Assembly (NCBI GenBank): GCA_001929475.1
Contig: LXFE01000522.1
Span: forward strand, 1-12,878
Direction: 5' to 3'
DNA from: Neolecta irregularis DAH-3
Taxonomy: Eukaryota > Ascomycota > Neolectomycetes > Neolectales > Neolectaceae
DNA: 12,878 nt
Position numbers and translations under genes: made by a program. The notes under the pieces were generated by a model. The model worked only from the letters and a program-made list of their open reading frames with translations. It searched no databases and was not told the DNA's origin. Shown here one piece after another: positions 6,978 to 12,878 of the stretch (position 1 is its first letter; each line of letters opens with the position of its first letter).

Positions 6978-8433
6978 ATGTCTGGTTTCGTTCTATATCT
7001 TATATTCATTCTACCTGCTTACTTTCGTTCAACTCATGCCTTTTACTGTCTCGATCGCCTTAATCCTCTCGAATTCTCACAAGCAGTAGTTGTCGAATGT
7101 TCGCCGCCGTCGCGTAAACGCAACATTACTCCAAGTCCCGACAATTCTATCTCTGCAGGCCTTAAAAATGTCCTCAAATTCCCCGCTGCAAATATCAAGA
7201 CACTGCCCGTTCTACCCCAGCCAGACGGCAATGCAAAATCCATGATCCATATGGATGTCTCCTGTCACGATGGAGATAATGCACTATGTGCAAATGTCAA
7301 ATCGGCTCTAATTAAAACGGCCTCAACAATATCTCAGGAATATCTTCATGTTCGCCAAATTTTAATTCTAATAGGTAATAGCGTTCTCACAACCGCTCAT
7401 GGTCAATGTAACCTTGCTCAGCTTTTGCGATCGTTTGGGAATTTGCAATGCAAACTTGGATATTATAACCAGCTTAGGTGAGAATCTCGCATAGATATAC
7501 TGATATCAAAAAGGTTCTGCGGCACCTGCTCGTACCATTCCACTAGAGGACGAAGACAATGTTATCCGGTTTTATCCTCAGGCGCTAATCAAACAATTCA
7601 ACCTAACGTCTGCCTTACTTTACGGCCCATATGATATCCAGGCCATATTTAATTCGGATTCCGAGTTCTCTTTCGATGACTCGATTACAACAAACCAGTC
7701 TGATTTCCGTTACGTTTCTCTCCATGAATTAATCCATGGTCTTGGATTCACCAGCGCATGGGATGACTACGTTAATACGGCCGATCCTGTCAGCATTACC
7801 CCACATCTTTTGTTTGTATACCCAGATCCATCAAAACATAATGTCCATTTTGCTGGGTTTATAGAAAACGCATTTGATCGGTTTATACAGACGCCTACTG
7901 GCTCTTTATCTCAAAAAGCAGCCCAAATGAACCATGATTTTGGTCCTTCGACGGATTTCATTAGCGATGACGCATTGCTTCGAAGTTATCAGAACTCCCA
8001 TGCATGGGACATCGGAAAAGATATACTGGTAGAAGCTTCGACCGCAAATACATTCAAATTCGATGGCAAAATCGTGCTTGAGACGAGTATCAAATTTAAA
8101 GCAGGATCTAGTGTTTCACATGTTAGTGCTGATCTCTATTCGTCTACCCAAGATTTCCTGATGCGGCACGTACAACAGCAAGGATCTACTCTCGAAGAAT
8201 GTATACAAAAGCATGGTGATCCAGTCTACGGTGCATTCGGTCCTGGCCTCCGGGCAGTACTAGGGAATCTCGGATATCGAGTTCGCGGAGGAATCCCAAC
8301 AAATGATCCTTCAAGGAAGGATTCGACCCTGGATTCGTCCAAAATCACACTTAAAGCATCTAGTCGATCTGATGCACAAAGAGGAGCCAGTTGGGTTACC
8401 TTGTTTCTTGGCCTTTGGCTGCTGTTGTTATAA
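6978..8433 (+). CDS. Secreted, probably GPI-anchored HExxHGLGF zincin-like protein
   Basis: Exons are 6978-7349, 7375-7477 and 7514-8433 (1395 nt, 464 aa). Introns are 25 nt (7350-7374, with CTAAT just before the AG) and 36 nt (7478-7513). Residues 1-21 (MSGFVLYLIFILPAYFRSTHA) are a signal peptide. The middle has PLMVNVTLLSFCDRLGICNA and SAAPARTIPLEDED, with Cys pairs that suggest disulfides. HELIHGLGF at residues 229-237 has the zinc-protease HExxH core. The residue six positions after the second His is not His, so it is not a standard metzincin; HExxHxLGF resembles leishmanolysin-type sites, where the third ligand lies far downstream. The C-terminus ends in a short hydrophobic tail (SWVTLFLGLWLLLL) after a Ser/Arg-rich spacer, typical of GPI-anchor signals. 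Substrate and family function are unknown to me. Confidence 0.78.
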
Positions 8434-8662
8434 TCAATCTTGGTTTTTTAGACCTATCGCCCTTTTCCTGGAATGGGTGTAGTATAATTTCTACTGTTAA
8501 TATTATTTTCTATCTCACAATACGTTGATACAATAAAATCATAAAACTCGCCGGCCATCGGAAGAGTTCCGGATCTTCCCGACCCTTGTTCATTTGCCAT
8601 AAAAACTCGGCAAAAAGTTACCCTGACTTTCCCTCCACCAAGTTTCCCCTCTAAGTAAAAAC
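8434..8662. other. Intergenic region, 3' flank of the HExxH gene and cytochrome c promoter
   Basis: No gene was found. The region starts AT-rich and ends with pyrimidine-rich tracts (CCCTGACTTTCCCTCCACC near 8622) just upstream of the cytochrome c start, as is common in strongly expressed fungal promoters. No clear TATA box was seen. Confidence 0.4.
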
Positions 8663-9146
8663 ATGGTATTCCTATTCCATCTTGTCTGCTGCTAATTTTG
8701 AGCCCGAATCTAAAGGTGACGTCACCGCTGGTGCAAAACTATTCAAAGTAATAAAATAAACAGCTTTTTTGACAATTTTTGACCACCTCAGCAACGATGT
8801 CAACTTTGCCACACATGCAAAAAAGGCGAGGCACATAAAGTTGGTCCGAATTTGCATGGACTCTTTGGTCGAAAGTATTCAAGCCACATCTTGTGAAAGC
8901 GATTAATCGATCAGAACCGGACAAGCTAAAGGTTATTCATATACTGAGGCCAATATATCGAAAGCGGTCGTATGGAACGAAGACACTTTATTCGAATAGT
9001 ATCTTCCATACCACTTGAATTTTCTCATTCCTAGTCTCTTGAATCCGAAAAAATACATTCCTGGAACGAAAATGGTTTTTGCCGGATTCAAGAAACCCCA
9101 GGATCGTCACGATGTCATAGCGTTCCTCAAGGAGGAAACGGCATAG
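8663..9146 (+). CDS. cyc1: Cytochrome c, five exons including a 3-nt start-codon exon
   Basis: This is the soluble heme protein of the mitochondrial intermembrane space that carries electrons from complex III to complex IV. No single frame shows it. Exons by phase: 8663-8665 (ATG only), 8703-8747, 8792-8874, 8915-8998, 9035-9146, giving 108 aa, the normal family length. Introns are 37, 44, 40 and 36 nt. The protein starts [16 protein letters not shown]. The heme site is CQLCH (Cys19, Cys22, His23), followed by [49 protein letters not shown] (Met85 is the axial ligand) and the C-terminal helix ending FLKEETA. All heme ligands are present. It converges with the HECT ligase gene 128 bp downstream. 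Every junction joins invariant family motifs, so the model is strong. Only the ATG exon lacks sequence conservation. Confidence 0.95.
8715..8726. promoter_or_regulatory. CRE-like palindrome inside cytochrome c exon 2
   Basis: GGTGACGTCACC is a perfect 12-bp palindrome containing TGACGTCA, the consensus site for CREB/ATF-type bZIP factors. It encodes Gly-Asp-Val-Thr, so coding needs alone could explain it. Its place about 50 bp after the start codon makes regulation possible but unproven. Confidence 0.3.
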
Positions 9147-9274
9147 ATCTACGGTACAAGGCAACATGGAAAATCTCCTCTCAATATTAATCATAATAAT
9201 ACAATATGCTTTGAAATAACGCCCCTTAGCCTTATCTCCAATACCAAAACTCCTATTAAAGAATTTCAGTGTAT

Positions 9275-11577
9275 TCACTTCAATCCAAAACCCTGGCTAC
9301 CGTCGACAGCGTCTCGGAATTTTGATTCAAATTTTCCAAGTGTACGATAACGATAAAGACAGATTTGATTAAAGCACGTGTGCGCAATCGGAAGGCGATT
9401 GCTGTCATCCCCGAGTATAGATATCTTGAACATCATATTCGCACTGCCGGTTGCTGGTATCCGATCTGATCCCGTGATAAAACTCAGGATTTTTCTTTGA
9501 TATGCTGCTTCGACATTGGACCAAAACGACCAAAACCAAGAGATGACACTCTCTTTTTCCGGGTTGAGCGTGCCGTCATATGTCGCGACGGCACACAAAT
9601 CCAAAACGTTCAGTGGATCTGGAGAACCGATGACCAAGGCCTGAATCTCTTCCGGGCGAAACAGCGATAATGCGTTCCCTCCACATACATGATAGAATCC
9701 GCGTTTGAACGGTTCGAATTGTTTGGCAATCGAGGTATCCAATAGGAATACAACATATTTCTCCGCATAGTCTTCCTGTCAACCGAAAGTCATAAATGGA
9801 AATACCGCGGCGGTTCTCATTTGTTACAGGTATCGATTCTCCACCTGGACATAACGGATGTCGTTCAACCATTTCAAAGACTTCCAGTTCTCCGATAAAA
9901 TCGCGACAGAACATGGTTTCAACATCGCCTTCATATTCAAGTAATTGTTTCAGACCTCTGGCCAACCCAGGTCTTATATCAAGCAAATCATCTAATGAAC
10001 AAGGCTGCCCCAACAGCTTTTTGTACATCGCCAAAGGTAGCGGAATATCCAGGATGGTCGAATTGTACATTGCCAATCCAAGCACCAATCCGAGCAAATA
10101 AAAATTATCACTGACTTCGAATGTGAATGGATTGAACCAACAATAGCAGGCATCTTCGTCACGCGTAAACATTCCTGAAGATAAGAAAACCATAGTGAAA
10201 GATCATCATACCATACTGTGGATCGAAGATTTGTCGGCATAACAAAAGAAACCACTCCTTTCGTAATCCACCTGCATCAACACCATCTTCTCCGATAAAC
10301 TCAATCCTCAATCCCTTCTTGATTTCCATTTCGTTTCTCCCAAGCTGGGCGAGTGAATCTTCGATGATACACGATCTTCTGACCTTGAGAAGGAGGTGTG
10401 GATGAACTGCCCTTCGTTGAAAAAGTGTAGTAAAGAAGGCCTGAAATCAAATGATCTATATAGAAGCAGAAATATACCTCGCGAGCCTTCAATTCCATCT
10501 GACGTTTGGCGTCATATTCCATTATTGAGATTTTGGAGCCAATCGACAAAAGAAAAGGATATTGACAAAAAGAGAATTTCTGCAATCTCTGTTCCCAGTT
10601 GGCAAAATCGTTGATGAGATCCACGTAGTCTACAAGGGTATTATAGAACGAGTTGACAGGTATGATGGGACTCTGGAGATTCGCAGCAACTAAATGTCAA
10701 TCAATGATGATGTATGCAAGTACAAAAGAGAGCAATTGTTCGAGCTGCACAGCGAATTTTCCAGTCGCATGAATAGCTAAGAGAGGCTTCATCTGATCTT
10801 CCAGAAAGATGACGAGAAAGACGCGCAGAGATGAATCCATTCAACAAGTCCAGGCGCGTTTGGAAGATATCTGCAGGAAGCTTCGCGAACCAGCTGACGA
10901 GAAGATGATGCGATTGATTATCGAGATTACTCAAGTATCCACATAAACGCTTCAAAATCGACTGTGCTGTCCGACTTGATCGATTCATTAACAAATGGTT
11001 TTCAAAAATAATTACTAGCACACGAACATCTGATGGTTTCCGAAGATCACGGGTAGGACGACGAAGAAGGGCGTCGATGGAAACTAAAAGCGGTCTGGTT
11101 AGAGGCTCGGGTATGAGTCTGTAGAATTCGCGCACATCCTCCAACGAGATTCCCGGATCGTCAGGAGAAAGTTCTTGATCCTTAAATATAAGAATTTCAG
11201 AATTACAGGCTTATACATTGAGGAAGCTCGAGTTCAGGGTATCTAGGGACGAAAAAGACCGCAGAATTAGATCACGTATACACGTGTCATCCCCTGTGTT
11301 TTGGAATATCGTCAAATGTTCCTTCAAGCTGTTCAAAGAGAGTGCCTGGGTCATTCCTGAATCTATTTTCAATACTAGAAATATGGTGAGTCGGACATAC
11401 GGTGTTTGTTTGATTTGATATCGTTGACTGTTGAGCATATCGTACCTGCCATCAATTTGATCCATCAAAGTCTGTGAATATACATTTAAAACATGAGATA
11501 CCAGTTGGGAATCGCAGACTGGAATCGCAGCAAAAACAACGCCCAATAACGAGACCCGTCCTTGTCTCAGGTTCCAT
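9275..11577 (-). CDS. hul4: HECT-domain E3 ubiquitin ligase, HUL4-like
   Basis: The protein forms a ubiquitin thioester on a cysteine and transfers it to substrates. Firm exons: 11180-10724, 10689-10478, 10440-10212, 10174-9806, 9771-9275, with introns of 36, 34, 37, 37 and 34 nt. The C-terminal HECT domain has MEYDAKRQMELKAREAFF, GVDAGGLRKEWFLLL, CWFNPFTFE, NFYLLGLVLGLAMYNSTILD, PVTNENRRDYAEKYV and the catalytic site LPIAHTCFNQICLY (Cys codon 9376-9374), ending GFGLK. The part before it (SLEDVREFYRLI, IPVNSFYNTLVDYVDLINDF, KFSFCQYPFLLSIGSK) matches fungal HUL4-type ligases. The N-terminus is uncertain. ATG at 11577, spliced at 11555-11519 (37 nt) into 11518-11217, keeps the frame and gives 695 aa, short for the family. 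A 26-nt GTATGT-TTCTAG candidate also lies in that exon. Acceptor 9776 in place of 9772 would break the frame. Confidence 0.88.
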
Positions 11578-11688
11578 TAAATACAAGCGTGGTTTTCCCG
11601 CGGATTGCAGTGTGCCACGCGTGTTGCATACAAAACTCGGATGGTGGTTAAACGTGATCCGATAGCGTCACCTCACTCAAAATTCAGC
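11578..11688. promoter_or_regulatory. Divergent promoter between HUL4 and RRP42
   Basis: This short region of about 110 bp lies between the candidate HUL4 start and the RRP42 ATG, which point away from each other. It contains GC-rich CCACGCGTGTTG at about 11612 with an MluI-box-like ACGCGT core. No TATA box was seen. Its role is inferred from gene orientation. Confidence 0.4.
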
Positions 11689-12511
11689 ATGATCCAGCGG
11701 TCACCTGCAGAAATTTCGTATTTATCGACGCTTCTAGCTTCTGGCCAGAGACCAGACTCGCGAAAATCTTCAACATTTCGGCCGGTGACAATCCAAACGT
11801 CTGTGCTTCCTGCCGCTTTTGGGTCGAGTAGAGTTTCAGGACCAGCAGGCGAGATCATAGTCGGAATAAAAGCGCAAGTCGCCCCAGTTGGTGAATATCT
11901 GGTCTCCGTCGAAGTGTTTGTGTCGGGGAACTACTACATACTTATATTGTAGGGACGGCCATAAGGATGACGATCCCTTACCGCTTCTCGTGAATGAGAC
12001 TTTGCAACGACATATTCGTGCTTGTCTACCTCCAAAGACCCTTCAAATAACGACAAAATCTGCCTGGGTTGTCTATATAGATGTCTATATTACTTCTTTC
12101 GATTCTCACCCACTCGAATTAGCATCACTTGCTGCTGTTCTAGCCCTCAGAGACACACGCTTACCTCAAACCATAATAGAAGATGACGAATACACGATAT
12201 ATGACGATTGGGAATCGGCCACTCTGATTCCAGGTATCGAGAACTTGGGGGCCCTCTCCATTGCCAATTGCTATCAATCTTTGATATTCTTCGATGCTTC
12301 CGCGGAAGAGGAGTTGGTATCGGATTTCCGGATAGCGGTCGGTGTCAATGGTCAGGGCTCTATAATTCTCACTCAATCGCTCCAGAGCCGTCGAGCTTTG
12401 AGGGCACCAAACATATCAAAAGTTTTAGAAAATGCTCGGGAAATCGCCTGCGAAATAGGTCATGTTGCAAAAGTTGGAGGTGGGGAGGGGACTGGCCTCT
12501 GGGCGAATTAG
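11689..12511 (+). CDS. rrp42: RRP42, RNase PH-like subunit of the RNA exosome
   Basis: Rrp42 is one of six RNase PH-fold proteins in the exosome ring, which threads RNA to the catalytic subunits; the ring itself is inactive in fungi. Exons are 11689-11915 and 11953-12511 around a 37-nt intron, giving 261 aa, close to the 265 of budding-yeast Rrp42. Matches run along the whole length: SPAEISYLSTLLASGQRPDS, FRPVTIQTSVLPAAFGSSR, VGIKAQVAP, SAWVVYIDVYITSFDSHPLE (family: a VDV strand followed by HP-hydrophobic), and LIFFDASAEEELVSDFRIAV, which corresponds to the conserved D-x-x-x-E-E strand. These distinguish it from Rrp43 and Rrp45. The intron phase (GT + G, Val) was the only one of four nearby GT donors that keeps the frame. 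Start ATG 11689 begins right before the conserved SPAE, as in orthologs. Confidence 0.88.
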
Positions 12512-12878
12512 TCAAGTATCTTTCTTTACTCTTTCGTCAAAGGCAGGGTGCCCAGTATAAGCCTGATTACAATGCAATCCAATTATAGTTATATTCACTT
12601 ATCGCCATTTTCCAATACAACCGAATCTTTGGAATATATTTAGCGCGCGTTTGGTACGCACCACATTTCATAAAATATGGCTTTTTAAAAAATTGGAATT
12701 TCAGGCGCGCGTTTGGTGCGCACCACACTTTATAAAACAATTAGGCGCCTGTTTGGTGCGGAGTGACATAACGTGGGAAAATAACCCACTGTTAGATTCT
12801 CAGCTTGGACAGAGAGGTATGCGACAACGCACAAGAAGCAGCTATTTAATATAGTTCATTCATTTATAGCAGTCACAC
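12512..12878. other. Non-coding 3' flank of RRP42 with GC-rich repeats
   Basis: No gene was found here. The open plus-strand frame at 12651-12854 reads through the repeat copies and shows no family features. The main structure is a three-copy repeat described separately. The end of the window is again AT-rich. Confidence 0.5.
12643..12760. repeat. Three copies of a GCGC-GTTTGGTRCGCACCAC motif
   Basis: Copies lie at 12643-12675, 12705-12737 and a partial one at 12745-12760. The first two match at all but a few of 33 positions and both end in TATAAAA or CATAAAA. The core TGGTGCGCACCA at 12714-12725 is a perfect 12-bp palindrome. Copy 1 has one mismatch (TGGTACGCACCA, 12652-12663). The third copy keeps only TTTGGTGCG. 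The GC-rich core stands out from its AT-rich surroundings. Confidence 0.88.

Noticed and set aside
7338-7421. Frameshift mutation in the HExxH gene near 7350
   Set aside because: A joint reading through a shifted frame (SPNFNSNS) was considered, but the 25-nt intron solution gives a better family-like PLMVNVTLLSFC and exact phase.
8672-8924. Minus-strand small ORFs over the cytochrome c gene
   Set aside because: They are shadows; the plus strand encodes cytochrome c across introns.
9796-10101. Plus-strand frame opposite the HECT domain
   Set aside because: It is antisense to highly conserved HECT coding sequence.

Overview
The window is nuclear DNA of a fungus. The genes are eukaryotic housekeeping and secreted-protein genes, every gene is broken by spliceosomal introns, and the protein sequences look fungal: a Plr1-type aldo-keto reductase, a fungal-style Nse3/MAGE protein, a Rrp42 exosome subunit and a fungal Fot1/pogo-type transposase piece. 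I cannot place the phylum from sequence alone. The most striking property is intron size. The 25 introns I could fix by reading phase plus protein-family continuity are 25 to 47 nt long, with a median of 37. As a result a plain ORF view breaks every gene into pieces and hides cytochrome c completely.

Layout, left to right: a minisatellite (1-272); NSE3/MAGE, a subunit of the SMC5/6 complex (308-1363, +), with seven exons; a truncated pogo-type transposase DNA-binding region (1411-1851, -); a pyridoxal-reductase-like aldo-keto reductase (2146-3205, +), followed at once by an inverted 114-bp copy of its own last exon; a gene-poor stretch; an ERI1-type 3'-5' exonuclease with a SAP domain (3881-4898, +); MOB1 (4966-5718, -), convergent with ERI1 and divergent from NFU1; mitochondrial NFU1 (5943-6689, +); a secreted, probably GPI-anchored HExxH protein (6978-8433, +); cytochrome c (8663-9146, +), whose start codon is an exon by itself; a HUL4-type HECT ubiquitin ligase (9275-11577, -); exosome subunit RRP42 (11689-12511, +), divergent from HUL4; and a terminal non-coding region with a GC-rich palindromic repeat.

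The genes do not form one pathway. Several are general cell machinery: genome maintenance (NSE3), mitotic exit (MOB1), Fe-S assembly and respiration (NFU1, cytochrome c), RNA decay (ERI1, RRP42) and ubiquitylation (HUL4). The most interesting biology is in gene structure. The last NSE3 intron is a 37-bp tandem duplication of coding sequence, which looks like a recent intron birth. Other points are a GC-AG intron, a start-codon micro-exon, and a self-complementary 3' end on the reductase gene that could fold into a long RNA hairpin, next to an ERI1 family gene. All gene models come from reading the sequence. No transcript or database evidence was available.
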